Made by a program: the position numbers and the translations under genes
Notes under the pieces: generated by a model
Database searches by the model: none
Told to the model about the DNA's origin: nothing
Seen by the model: only the letters and a program-made list of their open reading frames with translations
Source of the DNA: Druceiella hillmani
Taxonomy: Eukaryota; Arthropoda; Insecta; Lepidoptera; Hepialidae
Assembly: GCA_039881145.1 (NCBI GenBank)
Contig: JAYKKI010000139.1
Span: 2,561,501-2,625,500 of the forward strand
Length of the DNA stretch: 64,000 bases
Direction of reading: 5' to 3'
Shown here: piece by piece, positions 38,116-51,419 of the stretch
Layout: the number at the start of each line of letters is the position of its first letter
How positions within the stretch are numbered: position 1 is the stretch's first letter

Positions 38116-40049
38116 TTGTTATTATTTTTCGTCAGGCAAAAATATTGTGTAATTTATTTTTCACAGGCGTGAAAATATCATGAATATCTCAAAAAAATTA
38201 TAGTAGAAGACACGTATACGCCTACAACATTCCATCATTTCAGTGTGGAGATATCACTTGAAAAGTATAATTTTTTTAATATCTCAGTCATACAATTTTG
38301 ATATTTCTTATTAAAACCGATATTACTTGGGCCCCTTTCTAATTTCCTTGCTCGGCCCTTTCCTCCGATTGTCGTATCATTTGCTGCTGGTTACATTTTC
38401 GGCACATATAGGCTATTTTTCTTGAAAAAATATAATTCTTCAATTTCGCAAATTATAAAATTGTTATTATTGTTTTCAAGGCCAATATCTCTTGAGGTTT
38501 TAGTTACTCTTAACTTTGGTTAGTTTGTTTCGTTGCTAGATTTATAGTGGTTATTGCGGTGGTTACACTTCACTCTAATCTTTGATAAAGTTAGGTACTA
38601 GTTTAAACAATGTAGTAGAAAGGTAGGACAAGTCTGCTATATTTTTTTTATTACACCACACACGAGAATTTAACTAATATAACATGATAAAAAATAGTGA
38701 AAACAACGTCAGCGTATATGTGTGTGCCTATGTATTTTCTCGTTCTTATTATAAGTCCATTCATATCATTCTTTACCCAATTAGAACTAAAAACGACATT
38801 AATACGAATAAAGTGAAATCATTGTGGAGTGTTTCCCAAAAAAGTACGTAATATGCTATTTAACATACGGAGAGAGGAAGATTCTGATAAAAAAGAAAGA
38901 ATTCGAGACAGCGTGTGTATAAAATCTATTGATCAGTTTCCACGTTTATCTGCGGCAAACAACTACATGTGTAAAGTCGCTGATAAGATTTAGTCTTAAA
39001 TGTAATATGAATAGTACAACGATACATCTTAGTTACTTGTTGTTACTTCACAAGATGCATAAAAAGTAATTAAGACAAGGAGGACAAATCTCGTGCAATG
39101 GAACGGCAAATAAATTTTTCAAATTTGGCAAATATTGTAAATTGCCAAATAAGACGGAAAAATCTACTTACTATACCAAACGAATTACTTAAATTTAAAC
39201 CAAGTACTTGAACTGCAGTATAAATAATTATATGTAAGGGCAATTTTGCGAACAATGTTATCATTTTCCCTTTATATCTTAAATATTGGTCGTTGCGTTG
39301 TTCTTTGAGTTTTTCTTTCAGTGATGATCACTTGTGTTTATTTTAAATGTTAATAAATATAGGCAGAATATCGAAATTATGTTTACAATATTGTTAACTT
39401 TAAACCTAAACCAGATTTCAATCGAAATTTAAATGTAATTATTTTGTTAAAAAAATAAATTGTATAATGTAATTGGTGTATTGAGAATACTCAAAACTTT
39501 ATTAAATTTTGTAGTAATGTCCTGGTTTATGTAGTTATAAAATTGATTATCTATTTTATTAAGCGATAATATTTCGCGATTAATGAATGTCATAAAATGT
39601 TATCTAACACATCCCGCCACCTTTATATATGATCCGTAACTTTTGTAAAGCATTATTTCTCTTCATATTTCGAGTAGCAAAACTGTAAAGAAATAATAAA
39701 AAGGAAGGAACGATTGAGAAAAGAAAATGAAGGTAACCTACAAAAACCGTGGGGGAACAAATGGATAATATCGTGTGCTGTTCATATTCATTGTAAAGTA
39801 TCCAACCCAAGGCGATAAATCTTCGTAAAATTTTGAAGGCATTATAATTAACCTGAAATTTTAATGGATTATATTTTCTTTATCGAATACAAATCTAAAT
39901 ATGTTACTCACTTGCACAACTTATTAACAATAGCAAAACAGGTATGAATGTCTAAATTAAGTTTCTTTGGAAACATTTAGGAAAGACATCAATTGACTGT
40001 TAAAATTAAAGTCAAATAAAAATATTGCGAACGTGTTCCAAGCTAGAAC
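38116..40049. other. AT-rich sequence without recognisable gene
   Basis: I see short frames only and no domain, repeat or RNA gene. Confidence 0.5.
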
Positions 40050-41135
40050 GCTATTTACTATGATGATGATCCTGCTGGAGGTGAAGAACCACACTTGACT
40101 TCACACAGTGAACTGAATGACTTTATGAGAAACTTGCAGCTTTCAAAAAGTAAGTTGGAATTGCTTGCTTCGTGACTCATCAATGAAATTTGCTAGCTCC
40201 TGATAATCAAGTGACTGTTCACGGCAAACGGAGTAATTAATATGCTGAGTATTTTGAATGACATATTGGACATGTGTATTACTGTGATGATTTTTGGTCT
40301 TTTTAAGTCTATGAGTTAGTCTTACGATTCTGAAAGATGGCGATTGCTCATAAATACTTTGAAAATTAATATGAAATCAGTATTATTATAAAATTTTAAC
40401 AAAAATCCTTTTATTCCTATTAAATATGCGGTAAATTATATAGATTTTATGATATAATGAAAACAATAATTAAGCTAATAAAATATGAAGGACATAATTG
40501 GAAAGTGTGTGGAAATTTAAAAGTAGTGGTATTACTTCTTCGTTTATAGCGTAGTTATAACATATATAGAATGAGTATACACCAACCAAAATTAACGTTA
40601 AACACCATTTTCTGGAAAATGTGATTACATCGTTACTTCATATCGAACTAGAATTGATGAAACATTCCTTAAAGAACTTAACAAAACAGCTTTCAAATAT
40701 TTAAAAACCGTCTTTCCTATTCTTTCTGATGCTAAACTTAAAGAAGGAATTTTCGTTGGCTCTTAAATAAAAAAAATATTAAAGAATAACACTTTGACCG
40801 TCACTTATCCAGTGTTGAAAAAGATGCTTGATATTCTTTTAAAGCGGTAGTGGAAAAATGTTTGGTCAGCAATAAAACAGAGGATTACGAAGAAATCACA
40901 TCCAATTTATTGGAGAGTTACTACAAAATAAGAATCAACATTTTAAAAATTCGTTTTTTACACTCGCAATTGATTTTTTTTCCTGAAAACCTAGAAAGTG
41001 TAAGCGATGGACATGTAGAACATTTCCATTAAGTTCTGAAGTCATATGAAGAGAGATTTCATGGTATTTAGGGTAGAAATATAATAGCCGATTACTGTTG
41101 GAGTACCTTAAGAGAAATTTACACTAATTGATATA
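40050..41135 (+). pseudogene. Broken copy of a repetitive arthropod protein family, function unknown
   Basis: Successive plus-strand pieces read PHLTSHSELNDFMRNLQLSK (about 40090), DSERWRLLINTLKINMKSVL (about 40330), GHNWKVCGNLKVVVLLLRL (about 40490), SDAKLKEGIFVGS (about 40725), and VSNKTEDYEEITSNLLESYY (about 40865) followed by RFLHSQLIFFPENLESVSDG. They keep their order and spacing, but stops and frameshifts separate them. I recognise these motifs from uncharacterised proteins present in many copies in insect and arachnid genomes. I also recall a relative carried by wasp bracoviruses, which I could not verify. The biochemical role is unknown. The largest surviving frame is 60 codons (40850-41032). 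No promoter or intron was identified. Confidence 0.75.
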
Positions 41136-42196
41136 AAATAAAAAGTGATTTGTGCCACTTTCGAAATTTTTGGAATTTATATATTTAAAAGAATATGGAA
41201 GGGGAATATTATAAATATTTGAAGAACCTGACTTCCTACTTTTTCCACTTTAATATCCCACTAAAGGTTAATTACCTACCTATATTCATTGGTTTTCTCT
41301 GTAAGTAAAAAACGTAGCAAAGTATTAATAATAATTATTATAAACATTATGTTTCTTTATTTTCTTTTAAATTCTGAAACACTAGGTTTGGAAAAAAAAC
41401 GTATTTTAACAAAAAATATTTTTCAGAATGTAATGAAAAATTCTTCTTATTACATATTTTCCAAAAGTTTTCTATTTTGGCCCAATCGAAAAACTTCCCA
41501 CTCAGTTCCTTGCATGGGCGATGTAATACGGCATTAATACGGGAGTATCGTATCGAGAGTAAATAGCGCAATAGATAGACACATTTTAAATACCTAGTCG
41601 GAGTGCAACACTATTAATATTTAAGTCGTGACCGATGACAAGGAACACCAATTGTGCAAGTATAGCTTGCACTTACACTCGATTTTTTTGAGCAAATAAT
41701 GTGTAAATTCACTTGTGAAATTTAAACAAGAAAAAGAACCATATCAAAATTATGAAGTGGATCTTTATGAATGCTTATTCCACAGACATGCATCCAGCCA
41801 ATGAGAAATAGAAGCGAACATCATTATTTATACTTTCTGAAAAGTTATCTTATAAGCTTTTATAAAAATTTCGTGCTTCATTAAAGAAGACTCTGTGAAT
41901 GAGAATCGAAATCGGTGAAATATTTTATAAATTCTACTCGCACCTCTAACTTTTTCAGTTAAACGTAAACGACTTGAGAAACTCCTGCTTAATTTACGTT
42001 TGAATGAGTTATTGTTAAAGTTTGCGCGAGGTAACCGCAAAAAGAGATCTTTATCGGGGTGAACTTTATTGATTCAACTCTGATTTAAATTTAATTTATT
42101 TCGGAACCTTCTTTGCGTGCCATTATTTTCACGGTGCCTTTAAATTTCAAACAGCCAGGCATATTTTAATAACTAATTAAAAGTTATAAAATTGGA

Positions 42197-42199
<3 letters not shown>
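41136..42199. other. AT-rich sequence without recognisable gene
   Basis: Overlapping short frames lie on both strands (41289-41571, 41828-42040) with no recognisable domain. Confidence 0.5.

Positions 42200-42273
<74 letters not shown>
42200..42273. repeat. (TA)n microsatellite
   Basis: About 73 bp of pure alternating TA. Confidence 0.97.
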
Positions 42274-42278
<5 letters not shown>

Positions 42279-42729
42279 TCGTTATAAAATCTATTTTTTG
42301 AAAAAAAAAGTAACGCCATTTTATTTACTTTTTTGTATAGGTAATGTGATTAATTCTTGTAACAAAAACAATTTTTGCTTTCTACATGTCTTCAAGAAAC
42401 AATCGTAAACCGTAAACGTCAATTCTTATTATGACGACTCTGCGTATTTAAATGTTTTGATTATTTAATAAATTAAATAAGATTCTGAAATAAATTATTA
42501 ATTTATGTGTAAATTTATAGAATGAATTATATATAAAAATTAAAATTGGCAATGCTCTATGAACCTGGTCTTTGAACAAAAACATTTAATAGATAAAAGT
42601 CAATCACGGTAAAACGGGGAGATATATTTCTGAAAAAAACATCATTAAATTGAATTTAAAATAAAGTTAAATTTTAAAATAATTAGTGACACAAAGCTAT
42701 CTCGGTCCTGTTGACAATTCTAGAATTCA

Positions 42730-43047
42730 CTAAAAAATAGAGAGTGTAGGCAGGTGACTTGATACGCTATAGAAACTACAAATCGGCTCAAGATACCACT
42801 TAAAACCAAGCAGGTAGACTAAAAATACGTTTTCATTAAAATTCAACAGCAATAACTGACAGAAGCGGAACAATAAGTTTTCATTTGGCACTCTATACAA
42901 TGAGCCGGAAAACATAGCCGGCTTAGAACGGAAACTGCTAACTTTGAAAAAAAAATCTTGCAACAGATGCGAATATCTAGGTAGAATACAATATTTATTA
43001 TTACCTTTAACAAATGCAAGTTTTAAAACACATGTCCATTTGTGCAA
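42730..43047 (-). CDS. Uncertain 105-codon open frame, product unknown
   Basis: This is one of the longest ATG-started frames outside the arrays (MHKWTCVLKLAFVKG...). It lies in slightly GC-richer DNA. The composition is Phe-, Leu- and Ser-rich with no recognisable motif. It may be a decayed mobile-element fragment or chance. Confidence 0.15.
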   Translation of the reverse strand: MHKWTCVLKLAFVKGNNKYCILPRYSHLLQDFFFKVSSFRSKPAMFSGSLYRVPNENLLFRFCQLLLLNFNENVFLVYLLGFKWYLEPICSFYSVSSHLPTLSIF

Positions 43048-43329
43048 ATCTTAAGGATAAATTGAATGCCTATCTTCAAGTATGACACAACTATGAAAAA
43101 ATGTTCCATATCGTAAAAATGTCATCATAACGGACAATATTATTTAAAGAATGAAAGTTCATGCCACAAGAATTAGTATACAAGAAACTAATATGAAACT
43201 TTTTAACAAAAATTTTAACCGACTTCAAATAACCACTGTAAAAGGACGGTACCGAAAAATATGAAATAATAATAATATAAATGCTCAGTTACAAATTTTG
43301 CAGTATAATATCATCTCCGAACATAATGT

Positions 43330-43337
43330 ATACATAC

Positions 43338-43393
<56 letters not shown>

Positions 43394-43397
43394 ATCT

Positions 43398-43462
<65 letters not shown>

Positions 43463-43480
43463 CACATATATACGTATGTA
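43330..43480. repeat. Compound (ATAC)n / (TA)n microsatellite
   Basis: About five ATAC units lead into two long TA arrays separated by TCTATCTATACATACA. The Tyr-Ile frames on both strands are artefacts. Confidence 0.96.
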
Positions 43481-46400
43481 AAGATATATACACATTGATG
43501 ATGAATGATGAGTATGAATTTTTATATTGTATTAGTTATGACAATTATGACTGCAAGAGGGTGTAAGCACAATTATTAAAATAAATTGGCTGTACAAAGA
43601 GGGCGTTTTGTAATATACGTACATGCTAACATAATATTTCCTTAAAATTTGACCAAGTTATGCGTGGTCGGTTTTTCACGACCACCTTACAACATTTTCA
43701 GATCTATTAACGTTGTTATGTTTTTTTGAAATATAAAAACAATTAACAATTTCTTTTAACATGGTAACAGTTAAATAAATTATATCATAGTTATTGATTC
43801 CAAATATTTAATTCTGCTTTATACACTCACTGGTAAAACACGAATTTCTGGCGGGAAATGAAATTCTGAAAGGAGCAAGACTATGATTTCGTCCCTGTGA
43901 GCATTTTGTGTCCGGATATTTATACGGTTTGCGTATATATTTCACTTGCTGAAGCATAACCATGTGGATATTTAGACTTATAAACATACTAGAGTCAAAA
44001 TAATTACGTCTAAGATTCAAAGAAGGAAATCTGATGTGAGGAATACACCATTGCTTCCAGGTGCAGAGCGAGTTAATGTATCGTTCGATTCACTTATTTA
44101 GGGAATATGGCATCTGTGATGAGAGGAACTGAAAAGGACATCGCTTCATAGATGATAAAAGCTTAGGAAATCTTCGTAAAACTTCTCTATATTCATGAGT
44201 CACGCAAATGATCAAGGATTTAAAATATTCCAGTCCAACGTCCAAACCGTGCTGCTATTTAAAAGATAACAAAAGAGCTCACAAGGCGCCTCCAATAGCT
44301 GACTTACTTCATTTTATGATTTCTAATTTTTTTTAATATATGCGTTACATAATTTAAAACTTTCAATAATACAAAATATTGAAAAATTCTCTGAGCATTA
44401 TAATCATAAATATGAGTGTCTCTACAAGAACGCACATGATTTGATAATTAAATATCGATGAGAATGAAACGGTTGAAGTGAATTAATTTAAAAACCACGT
44501 AATAGATAAAAAAAGAAAAAAAAAATAAAGAACTCACTCATTTTTCAAATCAAGTTAATGAAATTATTGTTTAAATACGCAATACTTTTCCACAATAAAA
44601 TTGGATAACAAATACCAAAAATATTTAATGCATTTTTACAGAGATAAATTTGGAAGTATGGTTCTGATATGAAAGGTGGTAGCTTTTCCTAAGGAATTTT
44701 CTTTATGTCATGATATTTGATTGCAAGAAGTCAGAAGGTGTAGAAAAGTACTTAGCGACATGAAATTATGTAGTAAAACTCAAAAGTTAGGAAAGTAATT
44801 ACCAGTAACATTTTCTTGGCGATTCGGAAATATTTACGACAATGGTGTTTGAGCATCGACATAAAGGTGACATTAATCGCTTTTAATCTGCTTCAAAGAT
44901 CGTCATTGAAAATTAGCAGATTGTATTCCTTGTACCTTTTAACTTAATTGTTAACTAATATAGATATTCCTTATTTGACGTAAGAGTTTTCCGAAGCTAA
45001 GATATTACATTTTTGCCGAAATGTTTCATTTGAATATAAAGTTCAATAATTCCTGAAAATAATTTTGAGTCACATCTTCGCCATACATGGCTTCTATTTT
45101 ACATCTGAATTCATATTGTTAATTTAAAATTCTTATTGAATTGAAACTGATTTGAAATTCTGATTTCCAATTTCTTTACAATTTAAGCAGTAGGAGCTTA
45201 GAGTTCGCTGCAGATAAAACTTAAGGTTATGCTACAGGTTTACCGATATCTAAGTAAAACGGGAAAGATTTATCATTTTTTCTCCACGCCAATTGAGACC
45301 ATTGTTTATTTTGATCCCATAAATGTCAAGTCGGTCAGGCGATTCGAGTATTTATTACGGATTAAGGAAACAATTTAATTTCACAAGATTTTCGATATGT
45401 AATGATTAGCGGTGAGAATAATCGTACACGCTATGATATTAATTGCCAGAGATTGAAGTGGTAAGAAAATAACGTTGAAATAAAATTATATATTAATAAA
45501 ATTATATATTAATAACTAATAAGTTATTGTTATTTTTTAATATTCATTTAGTAAATGGATAAATTTCTTGCAGACTCAAAATATTTGCAGCCATGCATTG
45601 CGGAACTCACAAAATTTTAACAGCTAGAAATATAGTCATTTAGGTGGACTAACAGAGATAGAATGAGAAAACTTGTTAGAATTTTTTCAGTTTTATCCAT
45701 TTAAAAATGATTACAGCAAAGTTAAGAATTCCTTTGTTTTTTCTAATGTTTTGTTTTAATCGATCATTATTTGAAAGCAATATTAATCCCTGATATTAAA
45801 TTTGAGTGCTGAAATGTTTTTTTTTTAATCTGTTATTTTCTTGTTGGATCTAATTAAGCGATTGCTTTTAATTTATTAATTACACTTTTTGTTACTTCCA
45901 ATAAATAAAAATGTCAATCGAATAGTGAGGAAAAGAAATCAAAAAATTAGAAAAGAAAGTTAGCAAATAATTAACTCACTATACTCTTTTAGAGATTTCT
46001 GAAATGTCACAGAAATTAATAGAGCGTCTCTGGTTTGGTAAACACGAATAAGATATAGAAATTTCGGGTTTTCATAAAGTTTATTTGGGGTGAAAAATAA
46101 ACGAAATAACTTGCTACATACGCAGCGTAGGTGAATTTATCTTCTTCTGTGACACAGTCTAGCATTCGTTCCAAAAATTCTGAGAAAACAATTTTCCTTT
46201 TTCCAAGAATTATCATATAGCGCGACCTTCTATATTAATTTTAGAAACAAAAAAAACCCTATCGAACCAGATTTTAGCATATGTCTACCAGATAGGTAGA
46301 GCTATAGTGATGTCCTCAGAACACTAAAGAAAAACCATTTTGTGTTATTCTGACTTAAAAATAGTGAATTTGGGTGGCGAATTTATTAGTTTTCAACCTT

Positions 46401-46639
46401 TTAATGACGTAATATCATGGAAAAAGGCTCTACGTGAACATTTTGAAATAACTAAATTTAGAAAAAGTTTTGAACTGATATTTGATACAAAATCGTTTAA
46501 ATTTCCACATCGAAAGCTAAGAAAGGAATAATAAGGCGTAATAAGAGAGAATGGAATAAAATGGTTTTAAGAATTGAGGAGAGGTATAACTTTCTCAGAT
46601 GACTTTTAGAAATTTGAATGGATATCAGGATTAAAAGTT
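43481..46639. other. AT-rich sequence without a confident gene
   Basis: The minus-strand frame at 43808-44020 (NHSLAPFRISFPARNSCFT near its end) faintly resembles the last segment of LINE reverse-transcriptase proteins, but I would not call it. A 7-bp hairpin (GTGGTCG / CGACCAC) lies near 43661-43682, and a direct repeat of AAAATTATATATTAAT near 45480-45515. Otherwise nothing is seen. Confidence 0.4.
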
Positions 46640-47190
46640 AAGGTGACTCACATAAAATATAACCATGTTTGGTTTTAAGGAAAGTATGGAGGCTTTCAGA
46701 ATATTACAAACAGACGTTAAGGCTTTGAATCTAGAATTATGGGAAAAAGCATGACAATTTTTTAAAATATTTAAAAGAAGGCATAGAACAGATAAAATGC
46801 CGGTCACATGTTTCCGTTCAATTGAGAGGTGACCTAAGCGTAATCTTAATTTTAGAGTTGAAATCAATTTCAAATACATAATTTTAGTAGAGGTGCTAAT
46901 TTTCTTAATAAATCTATAGTAAACCTTAGATATCACACCCCTCCATAACCAAATATGATGATAAAAGCTTCTGAAAGACTTAATTTAAATTTCAGTCAAA
47001 CAAATTTTTTAAAATGTTTAAGATAATGTAGTTTGCTTAACATTCAACGATTAATATTACTAATATGAGACCACCAGTTTAGGTTTCCATCAATCAGTAA
47101 GCCTAGATCTTTCGCGGCTGAAGAACAACGAATCATACTACCATTGACATATCATTTTTGATTTGTATTGTGGACAAATTTTACAAAGAT
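46640..47190 (-). pseudogene. LINE reverse-transcriptase C-terminal remnant
   Basis: The minus strand from about 47155 reads VNGSMIRCSSAAKDLGLLID and then GNLNWWSHISNI, a stop, KLHYLKHFKKFV, a stop, and LSLSEAFIIIFGYGGV. In a shifted frame it ends RLRLGHLSIERKHVTGILSV. This is the region after the catalytic palm (thumb and connection) of Jockey/CR1-type LINE reverse transcriptases, which copy element RNA at a nicked target. Stops and a frameshift make it dead, and the YXDD active site is not included. The SINE at 47250 lies just beyond its upstream end, on the other strand. Confidence 0.8.
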
Positions 47191-47249
47191 GTTTCCGAAT
47201 TTTAATGATGACGGTCTGGAATATGTTTTCCTAATAGTGTAATATAATG

Positions 47250-47440
47250 TAATAATGTCTTCACCGTGGTGTGTTGGTTTAATCACAAGGCATACAGCCT
47301 TTGACTGCCGGGCGCACTGCGGGGAATCGGGTTCGATTCCCGACCGCTCGTCATACGGGCCTGAACTAGTATTTTGGTTTAGTTTAAGAGATTACTTCCG
47401 CAGTAATAAGTCAGTCATATGTGTCATAAAGATATATTAA
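47250..47440 (+). mobile_element. tRNA-derived SINE
   Basis: An A-box-like GTGGTGTGTTGGTTTAATC (about 47266) and a perfect pol III B box GGTTCGATTCCC (47330-47341) sit at tRNA-like spacing in a GC-rich head inside AT-rich DNA. A less GC-rich body follows, ending in an A/T-rich tail (ATATATTAAAGTAAATAA). It would be transcribed by RNA polymerase III and moved by a LINE. An older relative lies at 5655-5775. No clear target-site duplication was found, and the downstream limit is approximate. Confidence 0.75.
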
Positions 47441-47459
47441 AGTAAATAATTAAGTAAAG

Positions 47460-48535
47460 GAATTTTTTTAGGAACTTCCACAATACGATATTTCACAATA
47501 CAATATCGAATTTTTAAATATATTTAAAGATGTTAACATAGTCGGAACAAAAGTCGCCGGTCTGGCACTTTAGTAATGATACTGGAAAAATTATTACAAT
47601 TACGTTAATAATATATACGGGGGTATTGTAGGTCTTAAGAAATGGTTTAAAGAAAAGTTTGGGAGAATATGTATATACATTCATTGACAAACTATTTCCG
47701 TTTTATTTGCTTATTTTCTCTTTAGTGTTCTTTAATATTCTTACCTATAATTTCCATTCTGTCTTCATTCTACCCCAGTGGCAGCCATAATGTGAACTGT
47801 TTATATCCTTTTTTATACATTATAAAATATGATAAATAATAATAAAAAACTACTATGTCCACTGGACAGCAACATTTTGAATTCGTTTGTGAATTCGTAA
47901 TGCGAAAATATCAAAATGAGAAGTACATATAAGGATGCGTTGATACAAACTGAAAATTTATGTGTAATTTGCAACCACCCAACCCTCTTCCCTGTTTAAT
48001 TCTAGCGTTGCATCATTCCACTACGTATTAAACCAATTCTTCCACATATATTAATTAAAGAAATACTAAAACGTAAGTCTTCTTAATAATTTGATACAAT
48101 CGAAAATGTTGTTGTTTACGAAAATGTTGAAAATTATATTGTTGTTATTAATAATATAATAAGCATTCTCGACAGATATAAACTAGCCCTTCATATTTAT
48201 GAATTAGTAGTTCAGGAGACATTAAAATATTTTTGAAATAACTGCAGACATGTGCACTTTGATGACGTTCGGTTTAATAAATTTGTTTACTACAAATTTA
48301 AAAATGTTAAAATAAAGGGCAAAAGTAAATATATGACATTAAAAATATGCATTTAAAAAGTTAAACATATAACTTAATTGTAATCGAACGATTTCTGTGC
48401 GTAGATCATTTTGGTATCTGTGGAAAATTAACTTAAAATTGTGTATAAAGAAATATTTTTTACACCATGTCTAATCTACAATATATTCATGTGAAACTGG
48501 GACGAGTCATCAATTTTAAATATATTACGCTTACT
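47460..48535. other. AT-rich sequence without recognisable gene
   Basis: No domain, RNA gene or tandem repeat is seen. Confidence 0.5.
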
Positions 48536-48790
48536 TTAATAAGGATAATGGTCTACGGTGCTGAAACGTGGACATTTACGGTTGACTTGATCCATTAATA
48601 TACTTAAAGACGTACAAAAAGCTTTGAAAAAAGCTATGCTAAGAATGTCTCTGAAGAATAAAATTCCATATGAGGTAGTGCGACGGAGAAATAGAATAGT
48701 TGACATAGCCCTCGATATTAGCAAACTGAAGTGGCTACATTTGCCGAAGAATTGACAGCGGAAGGGTGGAAGAAATTTCGTTTTGTTTTG
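48536..48790 (+). pseudogene. LINE endonuclease/reverse-transcriptase C-terminal remnant
   Basis: The plus strand reads IMVYGAETWTFTVDLIH and a stop. After a frame change it reads LKDVQKALKKAMLRMSLKNK and then IPYEVVRRRNRIVDIALDIS and KLKWLHLPKN before another stop. The YGAETW block, the KAMLRMSLKNKI helix and the R-R-x-x-R-I-x-D-I-A pattern are typical of the tail of insect endonuclease/reverse-transcriptase LINEs (RTE-like, by recollection). It is truncated at both ends and has internal stops. It is a different family and strand from the remnant at 46640-47190. Confidence 0.85.
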
Positions 48791-51326
48791 GATTTTTATT
48801 TTGTGTATTTTTTGTTCCGTCATTATTCCGTTCACTTCATTATTGGTTAGTCGTAATTTTAGGTGTAATTAACACCGCTGCGCAATGCGATCGCTCAAAG
48901 GTATTTTTCAGTTTCAGTGTTACTGATTAATAACTCGATAATTGATTTACACCAAAACCATTGTAACTATTATTTTACTACGTAACGTAGTTACGAAAGT
49001 TACAGTAAACTTTAGCTGCAAACTAATCCTCGAATTTAATTAGTCATTATGAGAGTATAATTTCTGTTTATTATAATAGAAACTGAAGGTATTCGCCTAT
49101 TTTATTATAAGAAAAAGACTTATTTTGAAATCTGCTTACAATTATTAAATTAAAAACTGTCAAGTTTTCTCAATTTTACCCTGAATTACCGAATAAAAAC
49201 TTAGTTATTTAAATATATATACATGTGTGTGCGTTTGTGAGTGTTTGCGTGTGTGAGTGTACGCGCACACACGCGCGCGCGCCTTTGTGTGTATACGTAT
49301 TCTCAAACTAAAGGTATGTTTGCTTTAAAAACCGAATTTTCAATTTATTTTATGATATAGAAAATATAACAATGAAACTATTAGACGAGGCCTTTCCTTT
49401 TAAGAAAACTTGAAATCGTAATTCGAGTTTATTAGTTTATTTGATCACTAAGACCAAGCACGTTTTTATAGAGTCGTTAAAAATTTATTTGGTGGATGAA
49501 ACAGAAAGAACACATTTATTGTGAGAAGTTATTTTGGTTGTTACAAAATATTGAATATTTAAATTAATTGTGTTTAATAAAAAATAGCGCCAATACAGGC
49601 TTCTACCTCACTGTTATAAAAAAGGCACCCCTCAAATAAACTTATTTTTGCAGTGACAGTCAGTTAGGTATAATAAAATGCGTGTGGGTTTAAACACTTA
49701 ACTTCGAACGTTACGTATCCGCTTAGGTTCATATGTAGATACATTTAAGGGCATACAAGCTTTCATATATTTCAGAAACGTTTATTTTTAATATAATTGT
49801 CAACATCTCTGTAACTAAATTGCACAAATTTTCAAAAGTTGTTTTATAATGGTTGCATGTTGCTATTTTAATTAGTACGCAAAACGATAAAGGAAATTAG
49901 AAAAACTAAATTGTCGTCTTCTTTATTTGTTCTATTTAATGTAAGATATATAATAGACATTCTATTGGAATATTTTTGAGTATTAAATGCTGAGATATTT
50001 GCAAGTTACCATGATTTATATAGACATGATACTAAATTTTAATTTTCTATGCCAAAAAGTTATTAGGCAATCTTTTGCAGTCGGACAAGACACTCAATTT
50101 CAATAATAATGAAACGAACCGTGAATTGCTTAATAAAAATTGTCTGGAATACATTTTTAAAGATGGAAGTGGGATGTTGCAGTTGATGAGAAATTAATAT
50201 TTAAATAATCGCTTTCTGTCTCGTTTTATCTCATGCTTTCACGTATTGTGTGAGGTAAAGAATCAAAGTCGGTTGATCATTCTTCGAGTGGTAACGTTTA
50301 TTATACCTCTAAACTTTATTGGTCTTTACTTTATCTAGATTATGGTCTCTTTTTCTTAAACAAAGATTAGTTTAAGTTATACATTAATATAAGACTGTCC
50401 ATTTTTCTTTTTAGTTGGGAAAATATTTATTTCTAAATATTTTAAAATTACTGCAAATTTTCGGAAAAAGTTTTATTTACAGCCACTGATTTTTGTAACT
50501 TGGGCAATGAAATTATTTTACCTTATGTTAGAACGAACTAAAATTTCAAAGGAAACTGTAAATTACTATAATTTAAAACCAGTTCACACTGAAGTTTTAT
50601 TGCTAAGGCTTATGAGATAGTCTTAAATTACCGCAGTAATCCTTTGACTTTGTGAATTATAATATTTCATGTCAGAAGCAGTTGGTAGAGTTTGTTGGAG
50701 ACATGGTTGGGATATGTGTTATTGTCGTAAGTTTTGTGATCAGTCAAAATCCTCTGGTAACCATTTTTAAGTATTTGGTTAAACATACATATAACTATGG
50801 TTAATGTTTCTTGTTAAAATTTGTAAGTAATGTTGTTATTCAGAATGTTGTTATTAGCTTTATAGAATATTAAATTTTAAGTTAATATTACAGGTAAATG
50901 AAGGTTTCCACATCCATATACCGTGTTACTATGTTGTGTAAGTAAGTTTTACTAAATAATGCTTATGAAATATTCATAATTTGTCTCATTTATTTTATAT
51001 AAAGACATTCCTTTTATACATCTAAGCAGAAACTGATCAAAAATACCTGTTGACAGCGATGATGCAAATTTCATAGTTTTTAAGAAGAAATATATAGAAA
51101 AATATACTGAACCAGATATGGACGTAAATAATTCTATGAGGTTCCATATTTTTCTTTCAAAAATGCACAACCCAAAAAATAATATGCATTTGCACTCTGT
51201 GTACACTGTGAAAAAAGCGCTGTCGCAAACCTTCTTCAATGTACAATTAAATTTAAATAATTTTGAGTTGATTGGTGACAGCTGTGTGATTGTAATAATT
51301 AGATATTATAGAAGAAAAAATAGAAC
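48791..51326. other. AT-rich sequence without recognisable gene
   Basis: Apart from the GT/CG tract near 49220-49300 I see only short frames. Those at 50952-51345 lie on both strands and match nothing I know. Confidence 0.5.
49218..49300. repeat. Alternating purine-pyrimidine (GT/CA/CG) tract
   Basis: ATGTGTGTGCG, then GCGTGTGTGAGTG, then ACGCGCACACACGCGCGCGC. This is an imperfect Z-DNA-prone tract with inverted symmetry. Confidence 0.85.
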
Positions 51327-51419
51327 TTTTCCATGTATTTTATGAGGTAAACTAATTGAAATATTTACCAATACTCGGTACAAATTTCAATTAGTTTACC
51401 TTATAAAATACATAGAAAA
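51327..51419. repeat. 36-bp inverted repeat, 21-nt loop
   Basis: The arms 51327-51362 and 51384-51419 pair at 34 of 36 positions, and both mismatches would be G-T wobbles in RNA. The inner sequence is GGTAAACTAATTGAAAT. It is the longest-armed hairpin in the window outside the TIR element. Confidence 0.95.

Noticed and set aside
43808..44020. Possible last segment of a LINE reverse-transcriptase protein
   Set aside because: Only a faint pattern resemblance with no flanking reverse-transcriptase motifs. It lies 2.6 kb from the minus-strand LINE remnant.
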